From positions 168,311-232,310 of the forward strand of contig VSDK01003626.1 of the NCBI GenBank assembly GCA_009767595.1: a stretch of 64,000 nt of DNA, in the 5' to 3' direction. Origin of the DNA: Symbiodinium kawagutii (taxonomy: Eukaryota; Sar; Dinophyceae; Suessiales; Symbiodiniaceae). The translations under genes and the position numbers were made by a program. The notes beneath the pieces are model-generated. The model had not been told where the DNA came from and made no database searches. It saw only the letters and a list, made by a program, of their open reading frames with translations. Below, in pieces: positions 20,595 to 31,350 of the stretch. The stretch's first letter is position 1; every line of letters starts with the position of its first letter.

Positions 20595-21445
20595 CTGGAA
20601 CAGCTACACATACTAATCCTATCAAACAGATTTCAAACGCACAACCTTTAAGACTGGATCATCCAAGAACCTAAAGGCAAAAGCAAGCACCAGCGCCTAC
20701 AGGATGCAACATGACACTTTCCGGAGAAGTGTTGCGTGATTAGTATCTACTCCTCCTCTCCCGAAGGAATTCAGGGCTAGTGTGGCCAATGTACCACTTT
20801 TGTGAGATCAATATTGGGTGGAGCAGGCTTAGGTTGAATTGACATTGATTTATTTGGCACTTGGGAAATTTGACTAGGATTGAAACTCATGTATTAATGT
20901 TGAGTTGACTTTGATATAACTTTCCTTTCAAAGATTAGGATTGAATCTATCTTTTAACTTTCATTTGGCTTTCATGATGCCTACTCTGTGGAAAATTGTT
21001 CCTATGTTGTTTGTTTGTTGATTATCTTGATATGCATGCATTTATATCTTCATATTGTGCACACAGATATGTCTATATATTTTTTGACATGACGTTTCAG
21101 AAACAACAATGTATTCAAAGGTTTGTTCTTGACAAGATGTGTGGGTTTTGTTAAAACACATGTGTATAAATATATATATATATATATACGTATAATTGGG
21201 GATTGCAACGGAGGGCTCGGAGTATCCGAGACGTTCATGTACTTGCACGTCATGCAACATACACTCGCGACATTTGTGTGCACAAGTGGTTGGTATTTTC
21301 AGCCATGCTGTTTTCGTTTCAGCGGTTTTGTTTAGTGGTTCTGATCTTTCGCCCCGATGTCTTGTTGATCAAAACCTTGCCCATCGAATGACATCGTGCA
21401 TTTGTTGAATTTTAGTTCACAGTTTGCAAGTTAAAATGGAGAAAT
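20595..21445. other. Spacer between cassette copies
   Basis: A/T-rich, with a short (TA)n tract at 21169-21190. Similarity to copy 1 begins around 21355 (GTTGATCAAAACCTTGCCC, compared with 18590). No gene. Confidence 0.4.
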
Positions 21446-21562
21446 CTGGCCAAACTGTCCTGATGTTTCATCGTCTTGATGTTGATCTTCGATGCTGTCT
21501 CCGCATCGTCCGGCTGCCCAGAAGCCAAGATTTTTGCAGTTTGGAGACAGATTGAAGAGTGA
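21446..21562 (+). pseudogene. Cassette copy 2, leader ORF (a), broken
   Basis: LAKLS, an in-frame TGA at 21461-21463, then CFIVLMLIFDAVSASSGCPE and a stop at 21560. Compared with copy 1 (LAKLSLCFVLLAFIFDT), the stop falls where copy 1 has Leu. Translation could start at a downstream Met, giving a shorter signal peptide, so it may be a pseudogene or simply differently started. Confidence 0.35.
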
Positions 21563-21804
21563 CAAAGCTAAAGCTGTCAGTTTAGACACGTGAGCAACTG
21601 GTCAAAGGAGGAAATTGAAGAAGATAGGATGCGTCACATAAATTTTAGGAGAACTCACGTACAGACAACAATCATAGAAGTCCATTACAGCAGGTTTTTT
21701 TAAATCCAGTGGGGATGCTTCTCTTGCCGTGCTTGAAAGCGTTGCAGCAATTGGTCATCTCGTCGCCATTTCAAGCATCGGGTCACCAACTCACGCAGCT
21801 AAAA

Positions 21805-22164
21805 ATGCTGCAGCGTTTCTTCGTCTTTTGGGCGCTGGGAAAGGTCGTCGCAGAGGAGCAACAGGAGGATGTTTGTAGAGATCCCTTGTGCCTCGGCAAA
21901 GGCATAGGAGCGATCCTCGAAGGAGCTGGGACTGGTGTGGAAGCTACTCTCACAGGCACCGGTGTTGGCCTTAACGCAATGCTAGAAGGTGCAGGGCGAG
22001 TGGTAGAACATGCTGGTGCACCCGAGTCAACACGAAAAGGTGTGGAGCACGTTGGGAAAGGCGTGGGACAGTTCTTGGAAGATTTGGGACGAGGAGTTGC
22101 CGAGAAGCTTCGTGGCGCGGGAGATGCGGTTGAGGACAGACTCTTCAAAGCCTTCGCCCGGTGA
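21805..22164 (+). CDS. Secreted 11-residue glycine-repeat protein, copy 2
   Basis: 119 aa from the ATG aligned with copy 1 (MLQRFFVFWALGKVVA signal peptide). CRDPLCLGKGIG matches copy 1's CxLGKGIG junction. There are fewer 11-residue units (GAGTGVEATLT, GTGVGLNAMLE), then the conserved GVEHVGKGVGQFLEDLGRGV block and a charged amphipathic C terminus. About five central repeat units are missing relative to copy 1, consistent with contraction after duplication. An upstream in-frame ATG at 21709 exists but lies before the aligned start. Confidence 0.7.
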   Translation: MLQRFFVFWALGKVVAEEQQEDVCRDPLCLGKGIGAILEGAGTGVEATLTGTGVGLNAMLEGAGRVVEHAGAPESTRKGVEHVGKGVGQFLEDLGRGVAEKLRGAGDAVEDRLFKAFAR

Positions 22165-22389
22165 ATCGGCTCAAAGCTGGCGTGCGCTGCGCCAATCCTC
22201 GCCTTGTTAGCGAGATGTACGTTTCACAACACAAACAGTGCTGAGGAAAAGCACCCGTTCCAACTGATGCAGAGATGCTGCGCATGTTTTTGCACACAAA
22301 GACACAAGTGTTGATTGTATTGCTGAAAGGGTTCCGGCCATATTTGTTGAGACAAGAGTGCTGGAAGCTCATTCTGCAATGGTTGGTAT

Positions 22390-22695
22390 ATGTTGGTATA
22401 TGTTCGTTGGAGGCACTGCTGGGTTTTGACCCAAGGCCATTTGTTTTTTACGGCCGTGATGTTGGTGTTGTTGGCTCATCCCGCCCTGAGGTTAGACATG
22501 GGAGCCTATGACCTCCTGAAGGTCAATGACTTCGCCAAACAAACGTTTGGCAAACGACTGCAGCCATGTTTGGAGCCAACAACTGCACGAAGCAGGTATT
22601 ACATACTCAAACATCACCAAACACGTCTAAAATGTCCACGCTTCAATACAAAACAGCCTGAACAAAATTTTGAGGGACCAGCGCAGCATGGATGA
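22390..22695 (+). CDS. Cassette copy 2, third ORF (c)
   Basis: 101-aa ORF. The conserved part is VLTQGHLFFTAVMLVLLA, hydrophobic and signal-like, then MGAYDLLKVND, matching the two pieces found in copy 1 at 20401-20594. The C-terminal half is not conserved. Function unknown. Confidence 0.35.
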   Translation: MLVYVRWRHCWVLTQGHLFFTAVMLVLLAHPALRLDMGAYDLLKVNDFAKQTFGKRLQPCLEPTTARSRYYILKHHQTRLKCPRFNTKQPEQNFEGPAQHG

Positions 22696-23090
22696 TTGTT
22701 TCGCATTAGGAGAGTGAACTCGGCATAGCACTAGTGAAACATTGATCGGCTATCAAGGGTGTAGCCATTTCGTTTGAAGCATGGGTACCCCTCAGAGATG
22801 ACTTCCACCAACATCCGTTAGTATCGAGAGCGGCACTGTAGACCACTGATCCGGATATTTTTTTCTGTATAGCCGCATGGCCATCTGATATTTGGGCAGA
22901 TAACCCAATGGCCTAGATAGCGGAAGCAGAAACACCATCAACGATTTCACATTTGCAAGTGCAATTCTTGTTGATTGCCGCTTATCCCCTGTAATCATAC
23001 AACCACCTTACAACCCACCATGACATTCTCGACAAGAATGTGCCAATCCCATCATTGCCAACTCCGACAAGAAAGGCCCGCCATCGCCAG
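22696..23090. other. Intergenic or intron
   Basis: No coding signal; ends in a C/A-rich stretch with ACAACC. Confidence 0.35.
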
Positions 23091-23123
23091 CCAACCATTT
23101 GGCTGTAACAGCTGCACCACCAG
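23091..23123 (+). CDS. Candidate mini-exon with GCNSC core
   Basis: CGCCAG|C to ACCAG|GCAG (GC donor), phase 2 to 2. Reads SQPFGCNSCTT. GCNSC matches the pacifastin-like core GCNTC, and the exit phase fits the next exon. Only 33 nt, so tentative. Confidence 0.35.
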
Positions 23124-23417
23124 GCAGATACCTTCCTGAAACCGCCAGAGCCGCATGGGGCCCCAGGCCGCATCTTCTGCAGGTCAACCACGGATACTGG
23201 TACAACATGGAGCACAACATAAATGGTCTATTCTGGATGCAGAAAACACCCACCAAGCCAAACAACTAATCCCAACTGAAGCCAACTAGGCCAACTAAAC
23301 CAAGCCCAACCAACGAAGCCAAACAAACCAACCAAGCCCAGCCAAGCCCAATGAGAAACCAACCAAGGCCACCCCCAAGGCCACCCCCAAGGCCACCCAT
23401 CCACTGCTGCCTCTCAG

Positions 23418-23509
23418 GAGTCCTCCCAGCTTCGCAGTGCACTTCTTTCCCAGCTACGTGGATCAGTCCTGGCTGCGCTTCAGTGGCCTGGACATGGCGG
23501 CCGAGACCG
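23418..23509 (+). CDS. Candidate exon, FFPSYVDQSW segment
   Basis: 92 nt, phase 2 to 1 (CTCTCAG|G to GACCG|GTGCAT). Reads SPPSFAVHFFPSYVDQSWLR then FSGLDMAAET, with very high G/C third positions. Convincing coding sequence, strand-rich. Domain unknown. Confidence 0.6.
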
Positions 23510-24679
23510 GTGCATATCAACGGATATTGATTGCTATGTTTTTTAATTAATGATGGTTGATTAATGTTAATTAATGATGGTTTTCATAATGATTGTTATG
23601 ATTTTTTGTTTCACAGCATGCCTGTTGATGATGCTTAAGTTATGGGCAATTGTGGTTAACAACAGTTGATGGCGCGTGATGTTGCTTGATGCTTCAAGGG
23701 TAGTGCTGCCCACGTGGCGCGTTTGCTGCCTCACTCCTCATGCTGGTGCTATAGCCCCCTGCTTCGAGCAATCTTGATATGTTTCAGGTACATCCCCAAA
23801 TGATCCATGAGAAGAACTTGGTTGATTGAATGTCATGCGGGTTACCTGCACCAGGTATACGTTGGGTGACGTGGATCTGTGATATTGACATGGGACAATC
23901 AACCCCTCAACCGTTTGTTGAGTTCCAAGTGGCCAACTCCTTTCCAGCCACCCGGAAGTTTGAGCACAACCAGTTTGAAGCAAATTTGTTCTGTCAATAT
24001 CCATCTCGACCAGCCCCCTTAGTATCCAGCTTGCGGGCTATTCGCGACCATTGCAACCAGGATCCACCCGGTGATGGCCAGCCAGCATCGACTACTGTCA
24101 ACCTAGGCATTGCTGACCGCCACTACCGTCACCACCCATTGTCAGCCATTACTGAACTATTTTACTGGTCACTGACATTAGCGATTCATTACTCAACCAT
24201 TGGTCTTGATTAATATCAACCATTGATTATTAATGATTGATACATTGGCCGTTGAACGCGAACTGTTGATATTGGTGATACATTCACCGTGGAATACCTG
24301 AATGATTGATGATTGATATCAACCGTATTAATCAGCTGCTGCCTAATTGATCACCCACATCTTATTTCAACCGTATTATTTCAACAACAAACCAGTCAAT
24401 TGATATCAACTGTTGACATTGTCGAGACATTCAAGCTTGAATGTTTTAATAATTAATGATTGATATCAACTCCTGATACATTTGCCATTGATATCAACCA
24501 TTCACAGTGAATAGCTGTTAGTGAATGATTGGTATCAACCATTCATCAGCCAGGGCCATAATGATTAATATCAAGCCTTGATATCAACCATTCATAGTTC
24601 ATATAAACCCTTGATATCAACTGCTGACGGCTCCACATGAAAGCCGTGGACGTTACCAGCATGGCACCCAGCCGCCAAG
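23510..24679. other. Intron, GT arm then CA arm
   Basis: GGTTGATTAATG words at 23550-23680; GATATCAACCATTGATATC-type repeats at 24190-24630. The ORF at 23830-24213 has no codon bias and is not called. Confidence 0.45.
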
Positions 24680-24742
24680 GGATCGAGCTCACCCTGGTGG
24701 TGCCCATCCATGGTCAGAGCAGCTGGGCCAGTCACCGCCTCG
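24680..24742 (+). CDS. Candidate exon, beta-strand-like
   Basis: GCCAAG|GG, phase 1; reads GIELTLVVPIHG then QSSWASHRL. The donor at CTCG|GTCACC (24742) or CATG|GTCAGAG (24712) both leave phase 1, matching the next exon. GIELTLVVPIHG is a typical strand pair. Confidence 0.5.
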
Positions 24743-25809
24743 GTCACCGCGGGGGCTGAGAAGGGTGGACCATGATGAGTGGTGGCTAAGCTTGATTGAT
24801 CTATGGTTAATCCATGATTATTCTATGGCTCATGGTGGCTAACTTAGTACTTGTTAATGATGGTCAATCGACGGTTATTGATATGAAAAGTTGGAAACTC
24901 TTGTGTTCACCACCGATTGTAGGGCTTTCCAATGTAGATTTTGCCACCCCTGGGGTTGGTTGGGGTGGTTGACCTGGTAGGGAAAGAAACTACCAATATT
25001 TGATAGTGGCAATACCTTACCCTAATCAATTGGACTGATGTATTAAAGGTAATTAGTAGGGTTTAGTCAATTTAAGCCAAATTTGAGGGAAAGAAACTAC
25101 CATTTGATCAAACTATTGATTGATTTATGGGATGGTTTGGGTGAGCCACGACTGTCATCAGGGGCATTGTTTGCAATATCCCTGTTGTTGGGATTTGTTG
25201 AGCATTGTCAACTGTATTACCTCAAGAAGTATAAATAAGCGGTGGATTGATAGCTATCTTTTGGAATTACAGCATGTTTTTTTCTTGAAATTGATCATGC
25301 CACAATCATTACTCATCATGATTGTTCCGGTTGGTGGTTTCATTCTTTATTTTCTTCAACGGGTTTGTTGATTGACCTTTTTTTGTGGGGTTGAAACCCC
25401 CACGAAGTGTTGATCATCAACCGTTATTGGCCACAGCGGGTGGTTCAACCACCAATCAGCTTTGGTATTGTTAGGTTATCCAGTAGTTGCCATCAACCAC
25501 TATCAACAACCGCTCACCACTATTAGCCATTATTAGTTATTGACAACACTTTGTTGTGGTGATCCACGTTCACCATTACAGTCACCAAAAATCACTAGCC
25601 GCGATTGGCCATCATCAACTCTTATCATCAACCACAACAACGTTTGGATCATCAACCATTATGGGCAACAGTCATCAAGAAGGAACCAACCAGGTCAATC
25701 AGACTGGAACCATATGCTGGTAACCAACATGCCACCAGCTTAAGCACTTCACCAGCCACCCCGGTGGCTTGTTCATGTCCCACCATGGTTTTCCACCGGT
25801 GCCCCTGAG
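24743..25809. other. Intron, GT arm then CA arm
   Basis: GGTTAATCCATG/GGTGGCTAA at 24760-24900, ATCAACCACAACAACG-type sequence at 25470-25740. No exon. Confidence 0.5.
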
Positions 25810-25866
25810 GCCTGGACTTCACACCACCGGAGGACTTCAGGGGAGATCTTCAGCTGCAGCTGGCGG
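25810..25866 (+). CDS. Candidate exon, beta-strand-like with G|GTCG donor
   Basis: 57 nt, phase 1-1, CTGAG|GC to GGCGG|GTCGTGG. Reads GLDFTPPEDFRGDLQLQLA. The donor context G|GTCG(T/C) recurs after similar strand-ending exons at 29125 and 58561, suggesting a repeated beta-rich domain. Confidence 0.55.
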
Positions 25867-27474
25867 GTCGTGGGTTCCTGTCAGCTGATGACTGAGCTTA
25901 GAAAATAATGGTTGATTAATGGTTATTTATGGTGGTTGATATTGGTTAATAGTGCTAATGATATGGCGAGCTGGGTCAGTATCAACCAACCAGCAATGGG
26001 GGATGATGACCAACAACTGGGAAAACAGCCTGGTTAATAATGGGGGAACCAGGGGTAAGATCCTGGCCAGTCATGGATGCTTAATACAGATGGTGAACAA
26101 TGGCCAATATGGCTAATCATGGCTAATCATGGCTAATGCTGAATACAGATGGTTAATGTCATGGCTAATCATGGTTAAACAGGCCGGCTGAAAATGGTGA
26201 ATATTGATGGTGAACAATGGCTAATTACTCATGGTGCTTAGTATTGCTAAATCAATGGCTAACATGCAATACTTAAAATTGCTAATCATGTTTAATAAGT
26301 TTGGTTAGTCATAGTTTTGATGATGATGGTTAGGTATTAATATGGCGAACATGGTGGATCATAGTTTTCATGGCAGCTGAAATGTTAGCCAAAAATCGCT
26401 GTTTGCTTAAAAATTTTAATCGCGACTGCCCACTATTTACCAATCTCGACAACCAAGATCAATCGTTCACAAACAGAATCAAGCGTTCTAAGCGGCATAG
26501 CCTATGGCCAGATCTACAATTGGCACAGCTGAGGTAGTTGTTTGAACCACATACATGAGAAACTAATCCAACAAGGATTTTGCTGTAGAATGTCTTCATT
26601 GGGGTGGGCGGTTGCCTTAAACAAAATCACTCCTACCCCAAGTCATCTCCCAAGTGATCTCCCAAGTGATCTCCCAAGTGATCTCTTTAAAACCACCGGT
26701 ACCATGCTATCAAGATCCGTGCTTTGAAGGAGATCACTAGGGGCTACCATGGCGCCCCATCATTTCTCTCCAAGTATCAAGCCCGGTTCTGTCTCATGCT
26801 AGCCCCTTATTGGCATTGTCATCGTCCTCAACGCACCTATTCACAGCTGATCAATGATCAGTGACCTTCAAGTGACCATTGTGGAATCATCAATGAAGTA
26901 TCACTTAAGCATCAATCCAACATCAACAAATCATGGATTAAGCAAGAATCATCAATCATCATCAATCATCATTTCTTAATATCAATTAACCACTCATCAA
27001 CCATTAGAAACCAATCAACGACTATCAACCATTCGCATTGACCATTACTATTGACGTAGCCATTAGTGTTCACCATTACTATCAACCAGTTGATTAGCTT
27101 AATACCATCAACTACCAACTATCAGCTATCAACCATCAACGATCAACCATATGATTATCCATCATCAACTATTGAAGACTGCTATACATTATTACCAACT
27201 ATCAACTATGGTTGGATTAGTATTCACCATGATTGTCAACCATTTGGTGGGGTTAATACCATCAACTACCAACTGTCAACTACCAGCTATCAACCATCAA
27301 GTATCAACTATCAAGCATCAACTACCAACTATCAGCTATCAACCACTATCAGCAACTTTTATCATCAACAACTATTATCCATCATCAAAGTACCAACAAC
27401 GACTACCCCTTAGTTGACCCATCATCCACCACCATCGCTGCCACACCTCAGCGCTGAGATCTCTCTGAGCGCAG
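25867..27474. other. Long intron, clearest GT arm/CA arm example
   Basis: GGTTGATTAATGG and GGCTAATCATGG words fill about 25905-26370; their reverse complements (ATCAACCATC, CAACTACCAAC) fill about 26880-27420. A 12-bp unit CAAGTGATCTCC repeats four times at 26638-26690. No coding sequence. Confidence 0.6.
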
Positions 27475-27554
27475 TGCCGTTGGTTCCCACTCCACTGGGC
27501 CGCGGCTACTGCGGCGTGGGACACCGCTGTCGCTGGCTGCTGTCAGAGGGGCAG
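27475..27554 (+). CDS. Candidate exon, VPLVPTPLGRGYCG segment
   Basis: Phase 1 to 0 with GC donor CAG|GCACGG. Reads VPLVPTPLGRGYCGVGHR then CRWLLSEGQ. Earlier acceptors would add AEISLSA. Phases fit the exons at 25810 and 29068. Confidence 0.5.
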
Positions 27555-29067
27555 GCACGGTTGCTGAAGCAGATGGAGGGTTGGGAATGGTTAAGAATGG
27601 TTAAGAATGGTTAATGCTGGTGGTTAAGGATCAGTAATGGTTGGCTAATGATGGTTAATAGTTGTTAATGATGATGGTTCAGTTCATGACCATTAATGGT
27701 TGGTTAATATTGGTCGATAGTTGTAAATGATGATTAAGCCTGGCTCACGATGGTATATGAATAGTTTAATGGTGGTTGATCTCTGGTTAATGGTCGTTCA
27801 TCAATTTTGCGGTCATGGGCGTTCAATTGTTCATGCTGATGAGTCTATGGCTAATAATAGTTATGATTGCTGTAATCGATGGTTAATGGATGGTTCAGAG
27901 TGATGGCGAGTGATGTTAATGATTATTATTAATATTGACTTATCCATCACTGATGTTTATGATGGTTCACGACAGAAATTAAGCCAAATATGGTCAGTGG
28001 CAGTGATGTTGATCATGAGGATTGATTTTTGAAAAATGGTGACCCTATGAAATCACCCCGCAAGCTAGCAATTGTTGGTCTTGATTGTTGGCTCATGGTT
28101 AATCCATCATAGTTTGGATGGTTGCTCTCTTGCAAACTAACCTCGTTGCACAAATATCCACTGTTTATAGCTTGCTTGCCCCTTGAACATGGTGACGTTT
28201 AACTTTCAGGCTAGTTTCCCAGAATGGTTGGTGGTTAACTACTTTTGCTTCTTGGTCAATCGCTATAAGCCAGTGATTAGGAATATTTGTTGTGGATTAT
28301 GAAGGATTGGCGAGCAACCATCGTTGACCAACGGTTCTGGTTGATTATACTTGTTGATCACCATGAAAAGGAACTTGGTTTATTGATACCAGCAGAGCGA
28401 TTGATGGCCGCTATATCAGAACCATTGGTACTCATGGATACTGGGATTACTGCAATGCAAATTAACTCCTGATTGAATCATATATAGCCAGTAGCCCCAT
28501 AGATCCTCATCAGCCAGTATTCACTGATCGATATTCACCAACTAATCAACCACTACTATTGATAACCATTGATAATTCAGCCGGTTGTCAACCACTATTG
28601 CCAACCAATGTTAACGAGCCAATGATAGACCGTTAATGTCAGCACTACGTGACCACTGTTATCAACCATTATTCACTACCCATTAGCTAGAAACCGTCTA
28701 AGCCATTAGATCATTAGTTGGTAATGAGTAATCAGCGATTCTTCACCAGCCATTGTTTTTAGATCAATTGTCCTCCAGCAGTTCTCAACAATTCAACCAT
28801 GTTTGTCAAAAATTATCAACCAACCATTTTGTAACCAATAGTAGCTTCAGCTAATCAACTCATAAACTATAGTTACCACCCAATTTCACAAAGTTACACA
28901 GCTATTTGGCAATAAGTTCTTGTTAACCATTGTCAACCACAATTAAACAAGAACTTGCATAAGCCAATGTTTGATGTTACCATTGTTAAACCATTGTAAG
29001 GCCTTTGATGCATGAGCCAAGCATCAAACTCCACCAGTGAGAAGCTGCTCCCAGCCTGGCGCTCCAG
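27555..29067. other. Intron, GT arm then CA arm
   Basis: GGTTAAGAATGG/GGTTAATGG at 27580-28030, TCAACCACTATTG-type at 28530-28900. No gene. Confidence 0.55.
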
Positions 29068-29125
29068 GCTCTTTGGCCCGGCTGGCTCTACTCCTTCGAC
29101 CTGACACTGCGCAACCCTTCGCAGG
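29068..29125 (+). CDS. Candidate exon, YSFDLTLRNPSQ segment
   Basis: 58 nt, phase 0 to 1, GCTCCAG|GCT to CGCAGG|GTCGTG. Reads ALWPGWLYSFDLTLRNPSQ with almost complete G/C third positions. Strand-like, with the same donor context as 25866 and 58561. Confidence 0.6.
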
Positions 29126-29673
29126 GTCGTGTCACGGGGCAGCGCGAGGGCCCAGGGCGAACAAGCGCACCCGGGGGCTGAGAAAGCTATGGCTGATGAG
29201 TGTTTAGTAGTTTTTTTTGATGATGAAAATCATGGTTAATGTTGGTTAATGATGGTGAACGACGATTGATATTGATATTGATATCGGTGAAAAGCGATTT
29301 AAACAATGGTTCCTGACGACTAAGCATCGAGGACGGATGCTTAAAGCGGTTCGTAGCTGATGTGGTCAACATGTGTTGATTCATCATCCCGGATGGCTGT
29401 GACCGGGAAACCATAAAGGGGTAAGGGGTGCGGCTTACACACCTTTCGTGGATGGTTGTGGTTACTATATCCCTGTTGTTGTTAGTTAGTCAGTCAGTTT
29501 GTGAGTTTGTTTGTTCCCGCCTAGCAATCAGCCAACAGGGTAGCTACCTATCAACTCTCCTAATCTGAATACCAGCTATTGCTCAAATAGAGACCACAAC
29601 TAATTAAATAGAGACAACAATTCAACCACCTGCAGAGTCTCTGCTCCTGCCACTGAACCTGTCGCGTTGTTAG
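29126..29673. other. Intron
   Basis: GGTTAATG words at 29215-29290, C/A-type words at 29560-29640. No coding sequence. Confidence 0.45.
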
Positions 29674-29714
29674 GCCTTGGACCTTTCAAGTCTCCAGCCC
29701 CGGCTTCGTGGCAG
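29674..29714 (+). CDS. Candidate exon
   Basis: Phase 1 entry (fits 29125) reads GLGPFKSPAPASWQ to a GC donor CAG|GCACGC. A competing frame (PWTFQVSSPGFVAGTP) looks more strand-like but breaks the phase chain. Confidence 0.35.
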
Positions 29715-30858
29715 GCACGCCACGTTGGAGGGTTGCAGCAGGTTGGATTGACCAACCGGTTGGATTGACCAAACATGTTGCTTGTTGCTTGTTGTCAAAA
29801 ACCATCGCAATCATTATTGGTTCTTGTTCTTGTTATTGCTATAAATTACTGAGTATTGTTCGTCTTATTCATTACACCATTAGCCCAATAGCAAGGTCAG
29901 TAACCAGTTTTCTCGGTTCATTTGTTATTCACGCTACGGTGATATTGCTGTTATTGGTTGTCTTATCATTGTTAGTAGTTGTGGGTTTATGAGCAAACAA
30001 TTGCTGGTCGCTCTCAGCCAATATTGACCAGCCATGGCAAACAATCCCAACCATAGCAACAACTCTAACCAACAATAATTGACTGGATTGTGTTGAATTG
30101 GCCAATCAATATTGGCTATGAACAATCAAGTATTCTTGGTTCAATATGTTTTTAAAAGCCAGTACAGAGTAAGATTATCTGCCTCAATTGATGCCACCAA
30201 CATGAATACCAGATTGTCATTCATGGGCATCAATAATTCATAATCATTATCAGCGTCAATGGTTAATCAATAATGGTGATCAACCACCATGAACAGTGAC
30301 TATCGACGTATTGATCCTTATCATGGTCATGATTGTAATCAACCGGTTCGTCCGGGCTACTGCCGGTCAGCCGGTTAGCTGGCTACCATAATCATAACCA
30401 TGATTGTTGCCAACCGGTGATGATTCTGGTTAATCAACTGCAAGAACCAGAAAAGCCAATCATAACCGTAATAACCTTCAACCATTAGTTAACCATGACT
30501 AATTACAACCATGATTATTTGGTTATTAAACCATCAGTAATAATCATAACCATGGTTGCCAGTTAAGCAACATCAACATCTATAATAACTAATCGACGAC
30601 TAGAAGAATAACCATCATAATCAATCACAACCATCATACCCATCATTAACCACCATTAAACAATAGGCAACCACTCAACAACCATTATCAATCATCATTC
30701 ACCATCATTCACCATGACCCACCCTTACCCACCATTCATCATCACTTAACCATCAAAGAATCCTCAACCTAATCACTTACCTGCTTAACCATCATTAGCT
30801 TTCTCAGCCCCCAGCTGTGCTTGTTGGGGGCCAGCTCGCCACCACCCGCTGTTCGCAG
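29715..30858. other. Intron, CA arm prominent
   Basis: GGTTGGATTGACC at 29735-29770, then extensive AACCATCAT-type sequence at 30200-30800. No coding sequence. Confidence 0.5.
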
Positions 30859-30962
30859 GTGCCACGACGCGCTACGACTCTGCAGCGGTGTCCTTGTCGC
30901 ATCCGCTGCCAGTGGATGGACGTCTCAAAGGCGACAGCTGCGGCGGTGTGCAGCGCAGCCAG
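30859..30962 (+). CDS. Candidate exon, frame ambiguous
   Basis: TTCGCAG|GT to AGCCAG|GTGGTG. Two frames are open and G/C-ending: GATTRYDSAAVSLSHPLPVD (phase 1 to 0), and a Cys-rich frame containing RCPCRIRCQWMDVSK (phase 0 to 2). Clearly an exon-like island; the frame is unresolved. Confidence 0.45.
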
Positions 30963-31350
30963 GTGGTGCCGTGGTGGCGGTGGTGGTGGAGGTGGTTGGT
31001 TGGAAGATGTTGGTGGATGTTGGTGGCAGCTGTGGTAGTGTTGACAATGTACTTGTAAGAAACTACAGGGTATCAAGTAAATCAAATTAACAGGTTGATG
31101 GTTATCACTATAGGGTGTCCAGATAAATCAAATAAATTTAGCTATATAATAGCTATAACTATACACTATGCACTAGTTGGTCAAAATCACCCAATTGCAT
31201 GCTCTTACAGTGTAAGACTCGACGGCTGTATCACCCCAACACACCTGTGACGAATCGCTCAACATGCAGTTTTGGACATGGCTCACCTGTGCTGGTCCTT
31301 TGGTTCAAAGCGTCACCGAACTCCACCACCAGTCATGCGCCCAGCGCCCA
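30963..31350. other. Region upstream of the sulfotransferase ORF
   Basis: Short G/T-rich arm (GGTGGTGGAGGTGG) to 31035, then A/T-rich DNA. CCTTTGGTTCAAAG at 31297-31310 weakly resembles the 3' end of the dinoflagellate spliced leader. Confidence 0.3.
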
